Part shown: positions 16,712-25,385 of the stretch, piece by piece
Position numbering within the stretch: position 1 is the stretch's first letter
Layout of the letters: every line of letters begins with the position of its first letter
Assembly: GCF_900168195.1 (NCBI RefSeq)
Contig: NZ_FUYX01000009.1
Coordinates: 143,510-207,509 of the forward strand
DNA: 64,000 nt
Origin: Allobosea thiooxidans
GTDB lineage: Bacteria > Pseudomonadota > Alphaproteobacteria > Rhizobiales > Beijerinckiaceae
Direction of reading: 5' to 3'
The notes under the pieces: model-generated
Seen by the model: the letters and a program-made list of their open reading frames with translations, nothing else
What the model was told of the DNA's origin: nothing
Databases searched by the model: none
Program-made: the position numbers and the translations under genes

Positions 16712-16713
16712 CG

Positions 16714-17052
16714 CTAGCGCCCGAAATCCGTCAGCCGGTCGAGCTCGAACCGGTCGGAATCGGCGCCGCAGCGATGCCAGTCCTTCTCGGCGTTGGCTTC
16801 GTTCTCCCGGCCATAGCACCAGCCTCGTTCATTGAGGGCGATGCCGTAGATCGTCATCGCCTTGCAGGCGACCGCGACACGCACATCGCGGCTCGGATTC
16901 CGCAGGCACAGATCGCCCTCGCCGTCATAGAGCTGCTTGAGCTGGTCGTCGGTCTCCGTCGCATCGGGAAAGAGCCTTTCGGCCGCAGCGGCCTGGCAGG
17001 CGAACCCCATCACAGCAACGAATACAGAAGCAGCAAGTCGCATCCGGCGCAT
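16714..17052 (-). CDS. Secreted protein of unknown function
   Basis: A 112-residue protein with a signal peptide (cleavage near CQAAAA at ~22) and a small domain with four Cys (in DLCLRN, VACKAM, GWCYGR, WHRCGA) that may form two disulfides in the periplasm. GGGAGGAG precedes the ATG at 17052. Two genes on this strand (this and the membrane protein at 16415) form a small unit. I recognise no family. Confidence 0.75.
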   Translation of the reverse strand: MRRMRLAASVFVAVMGFACQAAAAERLFPDATETDDQLKQLYDGEGDLCLRNPSRDVRVAVACKAMTIYGIALNERGWCYGRENEANAEKDWHRCGADSDRFELDRLTDFGR

Positions 17053-17194
17053 CGGCTCCTCCCTTCCCCGGCTGAAGGCAGGCTCACAAAGCAATGTGGC
17101 GACAGCTGGGTTCGGGAACTCCACCCGGAGCCGGGCGTCCAGCGCCGATCCCGGGAACGGCCCCGCGAGACGCAGAGGAAGCGTGTCGCGCTTC

Positions 17195-18067
17195 CTAGCT
17201 GTAGAAGATGTGCCTGCCGATCACGTCCATCTTCTTCAGCTTCTTCGCCCAGGTGGGCTGGACGTAGTCGGCGTGGTAATGCGTGGCGTCGCCGACCTCC
17301 ACGAGGTAGATCTTGCCCTCATAGACGTCGCGCGCGATGCGCATGGCGGCCTTCCAGGCCTCGGGCTCGGTGACGCGCAGGGCCTTGCCTTCGCAGGCGA
17401 AGGTGAATTGGCAGGCGAGCTTGCGGTGGCGGTTCTGGAAGACCACCCCGCAGACCGTGGTCGGATAGACACCGCTCTTGACCCGGTTGAGCACGACCTG
17501 GGCGACGGCTGCCCGTCCCTCCTCCCCCTCGGAACGGGCCTCGAAATAGACGGCCTGGGCCAGGCAGCGTTCCTCGCGCTCCAGATGCGCCGGCTCGATC
17601 AACCCGGCATAGATCTGTCGGGCCTCTGCCCCCAGTCCGGGCGGGACGATGAAGCCGGTCGGCGTCACCCAGGCGATCGTCGTGCTCTCGCTCGTCGGCG
17701 TCACCAGGCTTTGGGCAACGCTGGCGGCGACGCGCGGTGTCGTTCCATCGTCTTTGCCGCGGGTTTCGCCGGGGCGCGGCGCATCGTCGGGCCGGGCGGC
17801 TTCCTCGTCGCCGCGCGACGGGAGCGCGGGAGCGTCGCGCTGGTCATCCTGCGGCGTGCGCGCGGTCACGGGAGCCTGCAGGATCGACGGGCTTTCCTCG
17901 CTATCGAGGCGGCTGGAGCGAAGCGGCTTCGGGGCGAGGCCGAGCACGTCGGGGGCGACGCCGACGGGAATGCGCGACGAGGCGGGCGAGGTCGTCGGCA
18001 GGGTCTTGGTAGGCAGCACGACGAGAGCCGCGAGCGCGAGCAGCGCCGGCGGAACGATGCGCTTCAT
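17195..18067 (-). CDS. Cell-wall hydrolase, SleB family
   Basis: A 290-residue exported protein: signal peptide or N-terminal anchor (residues 1-20), a long low-complexity Pro/Ser/Arg-rich linker (~25-165), and a C-terminal Hydrolase_2 (SleB/CwlJ) domain from ~183 with CLAQAVYFEARSEGEEGRAA, VAQVVLNRVKSG and the ending THYHADYVQPTW. The Glu of YFEAR is the expected catalytic residue. It should act on peptidoglycan in the periplasm, consistent with the lytic transglycosylase and L,D-transpeptidase genes nearby. Transcribed alone. Confidence 0.9.
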   Translation of the reverse strand: MKRIVPPALLALAALVVLPTKTLPTTSPASSRIPVGVAPDVLGLAPKPLRSSRLDSEESPSILQAPVTARTPQDDQRDAPALPSRGDEEAARPDDAPRPGETRGKDDGTTPRVAASVAQSLVTPTSESTTIAWVTPTGFIVPPGLGAEARQIYAGLIEPAHLEREERCLAQAVYFEARSEGEEGRAAVAQVVLNRVKSGVYPTTVCGVVFQNRHRKLACQFTFACEGKALRVTEPEAWKAAMRIARDVYEGKIYLVEVGDATHYHADYVQPTWAKKLKKMDVIGRHIFYS

Positions 18068-18799
18068 GGAGATTGCTCCGGAGGTATAGGGTCAAGCCGA
18101 GCCGGCGCAGCACCGATCGATCGGCGGCGGGGTCAGCAGCTCGTTTGACGTGGACTTGCTGGGGGACTGGGCAGAGGCGAGCTAGCGTTCCGCCGCTGGG
18201 GGAATCGGGCGGGGCTGGATTGTGACGCTAGCCGAAGGCTTCTCTCGGCTAATTCTCGGGATAGCCGCGGGGCTGCGGCGGTTCACAGGCCATTTGCCAC
18301 GGCAGGGGAACACCGGGGACACGCTCTGCCCCGTCGGCATCTTTCAACATCATCGCGGCGCGGGGAGCCATGATCGCGCGCAGAGCAGCACGGCGCGAAA
18401 GCTCCATGAAAGAAATGTCTACCTGCACGAGCGCACGACTCGCCAGAACATGAACATAATCCTATCTTCTGCACAGAGCACTGTGCCGGAGTTACTTCCC
18501 TTCAACGGCCCCTTATCTCCATATTAACCGAACTACGTATCGCTCGACCTGCGCTATGGAGAGAGACTTCGGCAGCTTTGTGACCTGATCTATGCACTGA
18601 CGAAGCGACCGTTCGTCACACGCCGCAGGGGCGCCCGCAATGCGGGGACGGTCAAGCCGCCAAGAGGAAGGCGGCGCGAAGACATCGCATCGACAGGCAA
18701 GCAACCGAGCCGCGACAAAAAGCCGGCGCGCCGGCCGCGCATCGGCGCGGGCGGCGGCCCATGCCCGCGGCTGCGACCCACCGTCGCGCCTGGCAGGAC
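18068..18799. other. Intergenic region without supported gene
   Basis: Between two minus-strand genes. The short frames here lack a ribosome site and recognisable composition; the AT-richer stretch at about 18400-18560 could hold promoter elements for the SleB gene or an untranslated RNA, but I see no specific signal, tRNA or terminator. Confidence 0.45.
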
Positions 18800-19162
18800 C
18801 TAGCGCTTCCGCTCGCGGGAGAGCCCCTTCTCCGCCAGCGCCATCTCATAGGCCTTCATCTTCTCCTGCGCCTGCTCTCCGAGCTCGCGCAGATAGTCCC
18901 AGGCGTAGATGCCGGTCTCATGCATGTCGTCGAAACCGAGCCTGACGGCATAGTTGCCGACGGGCTCGACCCTGAGAATCTCGACCGCGGCCTTGCCGGC
19001 GACGATGGTCTTCTGGCTGGGGTGGTGGCCCTGGACCTCGGCCGAGGGGCTTTCGACGCGCAGGAGCTCGGCCGGCAGGGCGAAGCTCGCCCCATCCTCG
19101 AAGGCGACGTGCAGGGTGCGGCGGTCCTTCGACAGGCGGATCTCGGTCGGCCAGGATGACAT
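18800..19162 (-). CDS. DUF971 (gamma-butyrobetaine hydroxylase N-terminal-like) protein
   Basis: A 120-residue cytoplasmic protein with the single DUF971 domain: WPTEIRLSKDRRTLHVAFED, LPAELLRVESPSAEV, then VGNYAVRLGFDDMHETGIYAWDYL. This fold is shared with the N-terminal zinc domain of gamma-butyrobetaine hydroxylase and with proteins linked to Fe-S metabolism. Its position divergent from moaA, 150 bases away, fits a link with cofactor metabolism, but that is inference. An AAGGA stretch lies upstream of the ATG. Confidence 0.85.
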   Translation of the reverse strand: MSSWPTEIRLSKDRRTLHVAFEDGASFALPAELLRVESPSAEVQGHHPSQKTIVAGKAAVEILRVEPVGNYAVRLGFDDMHETGIYAWDYLRELGEQAQEKMKAYEMALAEKGLSRERKR

Positions 19163-19261
19163 GATCGTGTGCGTCCTTCGCAGCGGGCAGGCCGGCGTTT
19201 GATCTTGCGCGCTTGACCTTGGCCGCATCGGTGCCAATGTCTTCCTATAGCAATGTGAAAA

Positions 19262-19291
19262 CCTGTCCGCATCCTGGGCGGAACGGACAGG
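19262..19291 (+). promoter_or_regulatory. Hairpin in the moaA leader
   Basis: CCTGTCCG and CGGACAGG, an 8-bp perfect inverted repeat, enclose a 14-base loop that itself holds ATCC/GGAA-like complementarity. It ends 21 bases before the moaA start. It could be part of a molybdenum-cofactor leader or an operator; no function is shown. Confidence 0.4.
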
Positions 19292-19312
19292 GCGTTCGGA
19301 GTTGAGGCAGAC

Positions 19313-20341
19313 GTGCTGCTCGACGACATGAAGCCGCTGACGCGGCCCCCGCTGGTCGACCCGTTCGGCCGCAAGATCTCCTATCTGCGCATCTCGGTGA
19401 CGGATCGCTGCGATTTCCGCTGCGTCTATTGCATGGCCGAGAACATGCAGTTCCTGCCGCGCAAGGAGCTGCTGACGCTCGAGGAACTCGACCGGATCGC
19501 GACCGCCTTCGTCGCGCGCGGCACGCGCAAGCTGCGACTCACCGGCGGCGAGCCGCTGGTGCGCCGCGACATCATGAGCCTGTTCCGCTCGCTGTCGCGC
19601 CATCTCACCTCGGGCGCGCTGGACGAGCTGACCCTGACGACCAACGGCTCGCTGCTCTCGCGCTATGCCGACGAGCTCGCCGGCTATGGCGTGCGCCGCA
19701 TCAACGTCTCGCTCGACACGCTCGACGCCGACAAGTTCCGCGAGATCACGCGCCGGGGCGACCTCAAGGTCGTGCTCGCCGGCATCGAGGCGGCCCGCAA
19801 GGCCGGCATGCGTGTCAAGATCAACGCCGTCGCGCTGAAAGGCGTCAACGACGACGAGATCGAGGAGCTGATGCTCTGGTCGCACGGCCTCGGCATGGAC
19901 CTCACCCTGATCGAGGTCATGCCGATGGGCGAGATCGAGGTCGGCCGCATCGATCAGTATCTGCCGCTCTCCGTGGTGCGCGGGCGGCTGATGGACAAGT
20001 ACACGCTGGTCGACGACCCCTACCGCACCGGCGGGCCGGCGCGCTATGTCCGCGTCAAGGAGACGGGCGGGCTCGTCGGCTTCATCACGCCGCTCACCCA
20101 TAATTTCTGCGAGAGCTGCAACCGCGTTCGGCTGACCTGCACGGGCACGCTCTACATGTGCCTCGGCCAGGAGGACGCCGCCGATTTGCGCGCCGCCGTC
20201 CGTTCCTCCCAGGACGACGCCCTGCTCTACCGCGCCATGGACGAGGCGATCGCCCGCAAGCCGAAGGGCCACGACTTCATCATCGACCGGCGCCATTCGC
20301 GTCCGGCCGTCGGCCGGCATATGAGCGTCACCGGCGGCTGA
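19313..20341 (+). CDS. moaA: GTP 3',8-cyclase MoaA
   Basis: A 342-residue radical SAM enzyme that starts molybdenum-cofactor synthesis by converting GTP to 3',8-cyclo-GTP. The SAM cluster cysteines are C33, C37 and C40; [11 protein letters not shown] follows, and the C-terminal cluster motif is [18 protein letters not shown]. The protein ends in Gly-Gly as MoaA proteins do. GTG 19313 has GAGG 7 bases upstream; ATG 19328 is the alternative start. No other moa or mob genes are adjacent. Mo-cofactor would have served the lost nap nitrate reductase among other enzymes. Confidence 0.95.
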   Translation: MLLDDMKPLTRPPLVDPFGRKISYLRISVTDRCDFRCVYCMAENMQFLPRKELLTLEELDRIATAFVARGTRKLRLTGGEPLVRRDIMSLFRSLSRHLTSGALDELTLTTNGSLLSRYADELAGYGVRRINVSLDTLDADKFREITRRGDLKVVLAGIEAARKAGMRVKINAVALKGVNDDEIEELMLWSHGLGMDLTLIEVMPMGEIEVGRIDQYLPLSVVRGRLMDKYTLVDDPYRTGGPARYVRVKETGGLVGFITPLTHNFCESCNRVRLTCTGTLYMCLGQEDAADLRAAVRSSQDDALLYRAMDEAIARKPKGHDFIIDRRHSRPAVGRHMSVTGG

Positions 20342-20425
20342 GCGCACCAAACCGATGCAGCCCCTCGCTTGACCGGCCGGGCGAATACCGGCACCGTCAG
20401 GCGACGGGTGGAGTTGCTTCGGGTG

Positions 20426-21019
20426 ATGTTCAAGGCGATCGCAAGCCGCGTGAGAGCGGCGGCAAGCGCAATCGACGACGCCGTGAGGCAGACCCATGCG
20501 GCACGGCTCGCCATCATGGCGGCGCGGCTCCGGCGCCCCCTGCCCCTCCTCGCCATCCTGACCGCAGCCACCCTGCTCTTCTGCCTGTTCCTCGGCTGGT
20601 CGACCGGGCGCAGCGTCTTCGACCTGCTCTCGCCGGCATCGCCGACCGGCATCGGCGCCGGGATCGCGGGCGTCCTCGCCGGGCTCGCCGTCCTCGAGCT
20701 CTGCGCCGCCTTCGCCGTCACGCTGATCACAGGGGCGCTGCAACTCGCCTATGACACCGGCCGCCACCGCGTTCGCGCGCTGCTGGTCATCGCCTGCGCC
20801 ATCGTGCTGGCCGGGCTGGCCTGGCGGCTTTCGGAACTCGACCCCGCATCGCTCTCATTCGCCACCATTCTGCCGATACTGGGTGGCGGCAGTCTCCTCG
20901 CGCTGACGATCTGGTTCGAGCGCGCCTATCTGCGCCCGGCCTATCCCGGCTTCCGCGACTTCTGGGTCGATGTCGTCGATGCCCGCCGCTTCCTGACGCG
21001 AGCCGCCCATGGCGAATGA
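20426..21019 (+). CDS. Multi-span membrane protein of unknown function (first gene of unknown module)
   Basis: About 197 residues from ATG 20426 (in-frame starts at 20369 and 20423 also exist). A basic amphipathic N terminus is followed by four hydrophobic segments at roughly residues 38-57, 70-103, 115-135 and 145-165, and a soluble tail. No family is recognised. Its end overlaps the start of the next gene by 11 bases, so the two are translationally coupled; a third gene with a vWA-like domain follows. Function unknown. Confidence 0.75.
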   Translation: MFKAIASRVRAAASAIDDAVRQTHAARLAIMAARLRRPLPLLAILTAATLLFCLFLGWSTGRSVFDLLSPASPTGIGAGIAGVLAGLAVLELCAAFAVTLITGALQLAYDTGRHRVRALLVIACAIVLAGLAWRLSELDPASLSFATILPILGGGSLLALTIWFERAYLRPAYPGFRDFWVDVVDARRFLTRAAHGE

Positions 21020-22478
21020 GATCGGCAGTGCGGCCAGTCGACGCGGCGCCATCCCCGCGATGACGGCGCATCACCTGGCGGAATCGGTCAGGGCCGGCCA
21101 TAACGGCGCGAGCGATGCGGTCGACAACCTGCCGCCGGCCGATGCATCCATGCTGTCACAGACCGAGCAGACGCTGATCGCCCGGGCCCGCGAGCATTTC
21201 GCCACGCTGCGCCAGGAAGCGGCGGCGAGCCTCAACGCGATCCAGGCCGAAATCACGAGCCGGCGCGAGCTCTTCACGCAGCAGCGCTTCGAGGGCCGCG
21301 TGCGCAGCGTCGAGGCGACGATGCGGGCGCTGCTCAACAAGCATGGCAGCGAGCTGGAGCAGCGCGTCTACGACGCGCTCAGGGCCAAGCGCGAATATGC
21401 CTTCTTCAATTACGAAAACAGGCGCCGTGCCGACCCCAAGCTCGACAAATGGCAGTTCATCCTGTTCTTCCTGGTCGTGCCGCTGGTGCTGGAAAGCCTG
21501 CTCAACGGCAATTTCTTCGCCGAGGCGAGCGATTTCGGCCTGGTGGGCGGCGCCGCGACCGCCGTCATCATCTCGGCGCTCAACATCGCGCTCGGCTTCA
21601 GCATGGGCATCGGCCCGGCGCGCTATTGCCAGCATGCGAAGAGCTCGCATCTGTTCTGGGCCCTGCCGGCCTATGCCGGGATGATCGCGCTGATCGTGCT
21701 GTTCAACCTCGCGGTCGGGCATTACCGGGAGATGCTGATCGCCAATCCGGATGCGCGCTCCTTCCAGGTGATGCCGCGCATGATGGAGAGCCCCTTCGCG
21801 ATCTATGACATCAAATCGGTCGCGCTCGTCATCATCGGCTGCCTCGTGGCGGCCGTCGCGGCGACGAAGGGCTACACCGCCTTCGGCACCTATCCCGGTC
21901 ACGCCGCCGCCTACAAGCGCTGGCGCCAGCGCTGGAGCGCGGTGGAAGAAGAGCGGCGCCGGCTCGATGTCGAGCTCCTGCCGGAGCTGGAGGCGATCCG
22001 CACCCAGATCGACGGCTTCCGCGCCGATTGCCGCGACGAGCTCGGCAAGTTGCAGGGCACGAAGGCCGCCGCCGACGAGGCGCGCGACCTCTATCTCTCG
22101 CGCCTCGGGCAGCTGCGCGCGGCCAAGGACGCGGCGATGATGCAGTATCGCGAGGCCAATCTCCGGGTCCGGACCGACTCAGCCCCGGCCTATTTCACCC
22201 AGTCGCTCAACCTGGCCGAGATCGACCAGCCGGGAGAGCTGCCGGAATATGTCGCGGCGCGGCGGCAGATCGAGGATTTCGAGCAGCAGCTCGCCGGCAT
22301 GCCGGCGCTGATCGAGGCCAAGCTCAAGGACCGGCTGATGCTGCTGCGCGGCGTCGATCTCGCCGGGGAGATCGAGCAGGTGAAGCTGCGCGCGGCGCAG
22401 GCCGGGCGCGAGGCCTTCGAACGCGACGAGGCCGCCCAGAAGCAGGCGGCGGAGGAGTTCGCCGCCACGCCGCGCTAG
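21009..22478 (+). CDS. Coiled-coil membrane protein of unknown function (second gene of unknown module)
   Basis: 489 residues. An N-terminal polar, helical region (~45-140, rich in Glu, Arg and Ala) looks like a coiled coil; four membrane segments follow (roughly 149-168, 178-203, 214-235 and 268-292), then a long second coiled-coil region (~305-480, e.g. EEERRRLDVELLPELEAIR). The architecture suggests a membrane scaffold with cytoplasmic helices on both sides. An internal ATG at codon 18 is an alternative start. It overlaps the upstream membrane-protein gene and is followed after a 219-base repeat-bearing gap by the vWA-like gene. No family recognised. Confidence 0.8.
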   Translation: MANEIGSAASRRGAIPAMTAHHLAESVRAGHNGASDAVDNLPPADASMLSQTEQTLIARAREHFATLRQEAAASLNAIQAEITSRRELFTQQRFEGRVRSVEATMRALLNKHGSELEQRVYDALRAKREYAFFNYENRRRADPKLDKWQFILFFLVVPLVLESLLNGNFFAEASDFGLVGGAATAVIISALNIALGFSMGIGPARYCQHAKSSHLFWALPAYAGMIALIVLFNLAVGHYREMLIANPDARSFQVMPRMMESPFAIYDIKSVALVIIGCLVAAVAATKGYTAFGTYPGHAAAYKRWRQRWSAVEEERRRLDVELLPELEAIRTQIDGFRADCRDELGKLQGTKAAADEARDLYLSRLGQLRAAKDAAMMQYREANLRVRTDSAPAYFTQSLNLAEIDQPGELPEYVAARRQIEDFEQQLAGMPALIEAKLKDRLMLLRGVDLAGEIEQVKLRAAQAGREAFERDEAAQKQAAEEFAATPR

Positions 22479-22499
22479 AGACTGTGATCGTCGCCCCCC

Positions 22500-22660
22500 T
22501 TCGTCATGCTCGCCCTTGTGGCAAGCATCCACATCTTGAACACCGCAGGCGATCGACGAGCGAAGACGTGGATGGTCGGGACAAGCCCGACCATGACGGC
22601 AAATGTCCCGTTCATCGGGTCCGGGATCGGCCCTGCGGCCGCCCCGGAATGACGGGCGCG
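22500..22660. repeat. Dispersed palindromic intergenic repeat
   Basis: The segment has ATGGTCGGG-ACAAG-CCCGACCAT (22572-22594, a perfect 9-bp hairpin), and ends with the CCCCGGAATGACGGG form also seen at 50018-50053. Such elements are scattered between genes in Hyphomicrobiales. It sits between the second and third genes of the unknown module and could affect their co-transcription. Confidence 0.65.
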
Positions 22661-22697
22661 GTTCCTTGCCCGCGCAAGGCAGGTTAGGTTCACCGGC

Positions 22698-23462
22698 ATG
22701 AAGACCGAGAACTGGGCCATCGTCGCCTCCGTGCTTGCCGGCATCTCGCTCGTCGGCTTCTTCGCCGCCCCTTCCCTGCTGCGCGGCCCGCCGCGCGACC
22801 AGGAGACGCTCTGCGCGAAGACCGGACCGGTCGGGCATACGCTGATCCTCGTCGACAAGAGCGACCCGTGGAGCGAGGTGCAGGCCGGGCGGCTGAAGAA
22901 GCTCGTCAAGCAGATCGGCGACGAGCTGCCGGCCGAGCGCATGCTCTCGATCTACGTCTTCAACGACGTGTTCGAGCCCGGCTTCCCCGCGCTGATCTCG
23001 CTGTGCAACCCGGGCAAGACCGCGAGCGAGCTGATCGGCAACCCGCGCCGCGAATACGTGAAATGGGTCGAGAAGTTCGGCCGCCCGCTCGACGAGGCGC
23101 TGACCGTGCTGACCCAGCCGGCGAAGGGCAACCAGTCGCCGATCGTCGAGGCCATCGGCGATGTCGTCTCGCGCCGCGAGAACCGCGTGCCGAGCGGCGA
23201 CCGCTCGCTCGTCCTCGTCTCCGACATGCTCCAGAATTCCGGCCAGTTCACCGTCTTCGGCAATGGCGCCGGCGCGCGCGATCCGGAACGGCTGCGGCGG
23301 CTGCTCGACAAGGTCTGGCAGGATTCGGGCGCGAAGAGCTGGGTGCTCAGCGTGCACCAGGTCCAGGGCGTCTATGAGCCGGCCCGGCTGGAGCAGGCCG
23401 CGACGCTGTGGAAGCAGGCGCTCCAGAAACTCAACATCACCGCGAGTTGGGACAGGCTCTAG
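22698..23462 (+). CDS. Membrane-anchored vWA-like protein (third gene of unknown module)
   Basis: 254 residues with an N-terminal membrane anchor (residues ~7-28) and a periplasmic domain resembling von Willebrand factor A: the first strand ends TLILVDKSDPWS, a degenerate MIDAS (DxSxS is DxSxP here), and a later SLVLVSDMLQNSG strand fits the core of the fold. A Gly/Asn-rich loop (FGNGAGARD) follows. Metal binding is doubtful given the altered MIDAS. Position suggests it works with the two membrane proteins encoded upstream. No exact family recognised. Confidence 0.75.
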   Translation: MKTENWAIVASVLAGISLVGFFAAPSLLRGPPRDQETLCAKTGPVGHTLILVDKSDPWSEVQAGRLKKLVKQIGDELPAERMLSIYVFNDVFEPGFPALISLCNPGKTASELIGNPRREYVKWVEKFGRPLDEALTVLTQPAKGNQSPIVEAIGDVVSRRENRVPSGDRSLVLVSDMLQNSGQFTVFGNGAGARDPERLRRLLDKVWQDSGAKSWVLSVHQVQGVYEPARLEQAATLWKQALQKLNITASWDRL

Positions 23463-23465
23463 GCG

Positions 23466-25223
23466 TCAGAGCCGGTAGGCCATCCGCACTCCGCCCCAGT
23501 GGCGGCCGCGCACCCTGAGGGGCGCATTGATCTCGTTCAGCGTCTCGATCCGTCCGTCGCCGAGATCGTGGTGGCAGAGCTGGACCAGGAAGGGGCGCAC
23601 CGAGCGGCCGGCGCTGATCTCGGCGCGGCTGTCGAGGATGCGCCGGTTGCGGGAGCGCGTGACGTTCCAGACCGGATCGCCGCTGCGCTGCGGCTGCGAC
23701 GTCTCGGCATGATGGACCGGCACATAGCCGTTGCGGTCGCTCGGCACGGCGAAGACGAGGCGCGGATCGGCGGCGAGCGTCTGCGCGAGCAGCGGCGGCA
23801 GCACCGCCTCCAGCGCCGGCAGGCTCGCGCTGAGATATTGCGGCGGCTCGCTCTCCGGAACCGGCGTGTAGTTCGCCTCGAACAGCTCCGTCTCGGTCAC
23901 CAGCCCGCGGTCGAGCGCAGCCTCCATCGCGGCCGCGATCTCGCGCGCGAAATCCTGCGCGCGCTCGATCAGCGGGCGATAGGAGCGCTCGATCTCCTCG
24001 ACCAGCGAAGCGAGATCGCCGCTGCCGGCGACGGCGTCCGCAGAGAAGGCGAGATGGAGGCCCAACTCGCTGACCGCCGCCATCCGGCAGGCCAGAGGAG
24101 GCAGGCCGTCGATCATGATCGTGCCGGCGCCGGAGAGGCGCTGCTGCGGCGCGTCCGCCAGCAGCACTCCGCCGCGCCCGAGATCGAGGACGCGGCCCGA
24201 CAGGTCGACGCCGCCGAGGCTGAGCTGCGCCCGCCGGGTCGTCGGAAAACGGTCGAAGCGCCGCCGGTCGGCGAAGGCCGAATGGCGCAGCACCGGCTTG
24301 AAGCGCCTCAGCATGCGCCCGACCAGCCGCCCGCCCTTCTCGGAAGCCCGGCGCGCCCGGGCGCTCTCCGCGACGGTCGCATGGGCGATACGGTCGATCT
24401 CGTCGGCGCGGCGCGCCACACCCTCGACGAACAGCGCGGTCTCGCGCGCATTGCGCGAAAGCTCGGCCGTCGAGGCCGCCTGCTCGCGGGATGCGTCACC
24501 GATCGTCGCCATGATCGGATTGACGTCCTGCACGATCCGCAGCGCGTCATTGACGATGTTGGTCGAGCCCTGGGCCGCCTGCGTCAACCGGTCGACCCGC
24601 TCGCGGATATGGCCGACGGCCTCGCTGACCTCGACCGACAGGGATTTGACTTCATGGGCGACCACGCCGAAACCGCGGCCGGCCTCGCCGGCCCGCGCCG
24701 CCTCGATCGCCGCATTGAGCGCCAGCAGATTGGTCTGGCGCGCGATCTCGGCGATCGAATCGACGATGCCGCGGATCTCCCCGGTCGCGGCGGCCAGGCC
24801 GTCGAGCATGACGGTCGCCTCGCCGGCGCGGGCGGTGGCGGCATCGAGCCTGTCGCGCACGCTCGCCATCGCCTCGTCGACCTGCTCGGCCGCCTGCGAG
24901 ACCTGTTGCGTCGCAGCCGCCAGCGCCGTGGCGTTCTCGCTGGCGGCACCGACCGCCACGCGCATGCTGCCGGCACTTTCCATGATGGTGCGGGAGCCGT
25001 TTTCGAACTCGGCCGAGACTTGCTCGACATCGCCGAGTTCCCGCGTCAGGCGGTTCATGGCGGAGAGGATGTCGCGCTCGATGTCGTCGACTGCGTCGCG
25101 GACCGCGATGTCGATACCGGGCTCGGGCGGGATCGCCGGCACGGCGGGCGGCGGCGGCAGCTTGCCGGCCTCGTCCTCCGCGGGATCGCGGCCGCTCAAC
25201 CAGCGTCGAATCCTGCCCTGCAT
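23466..25223 (-). CDS. Soluble methyl-accepting chemotaxis protein with PilZ domain
   Basis: 585 residues without a membrane segment. A Pro-rich head (1-40) is followed by an MCP signalling domain (~50-300) with the conserved hairpin tip IARQTNLLALNAAIEAARAG (161-180). A PilZ-like domain follows from RRRFDRF (321-327) and DLSGRVLDLGRGG (340-352), the expected c-di-GMP sites; the second motif departs from the consensus (D/N)xSxxG by spacing. The last ~150 residues are a domain I do not recognise. It may couple c-di-GMP to a chemotaxis-like array in the cytoplasm. No CheA/CheW genes are adjacent. Transcribed alone, convergent with the vWA-like gene. Confidence 0.85.
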   Translation of the reverse strand: MQGRIRRWLSGRDPAEDEAGKLPPPPAVPAIPPEPGIDIAVRDAVDDIERDILSAMNRLTRELGDVEQVSAEFENGSRTIMESAGSMRVAVGAASENATALAAATQQVSQAAEQVDEAMASVRDRLDAATARAGEATVMLDGLAAATGEIRGIVDSIAEIARQTNLLALNAAIEAARAGEAGRGFGVVAHEVKSLSVEVSEAVGHIRERVDRLTQAAQGSTNIVNDALRIVQDVNPIMATIGDASREQAASTAELSRNARETALFVEGVARRADEIDRIAHATVAESARARRASEKGGRLVGRMLRRFKPVLRHSAFADRRRFDRFPTTRRAQLSLGGVDLSGRVLDLGRGGVLLADAPQQRLSGAGTIMIDGLPPLACRMAAVSELGLHLAFSADAVAGSGDLASLVEEIERSYRPLIERAQDFAREIAAAMEAALDRGLVTETELFEANYTPVPESEPPQYLSASLPALEAVLPPLLAQTLAADPRLVFAVPSDRNGYVPVHHAETSQPQRSGDPVWNVTRSRNRRILDSRAEISAGRSVRPFLVQLCHHDLGDGRIETLNEINAPLRVRGRHWGGVRMAYRL

Positions 25224-25385
25224 CCCCAGCCCAGTCTCACCATAGGTCAGCCCCGCCCCCGGTTATGGTCGGGGGCCGTTAACAAATGCTTCCCCGCCAT
25301 CGCACGGCGCTCCTGCCCCTGACGCATTGGACCCGCCCGACCGGGGCCTGTATGGCTTGGCTTTCCGCGTCGCGTGGGCACGAGC

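Noticed and set aside
18222..18527. 101-codon frame in the 18-kb gap
   Set aside because: No ribosome site, no signal or domain, and codon composition unlike the neighbouring genes.
19163..19312. Moco riboswitch upstream of moaA
   Set aside because: The gap is short and only one hairpin is seen; the conserved Moco consensus cannot be matched by eye.
18800..20767. Very long minus-strand frame over moaA
   Set aside because: Only its last ~120 codons (DUF971) are real; the rest is a shadow of moaA and the next gene.
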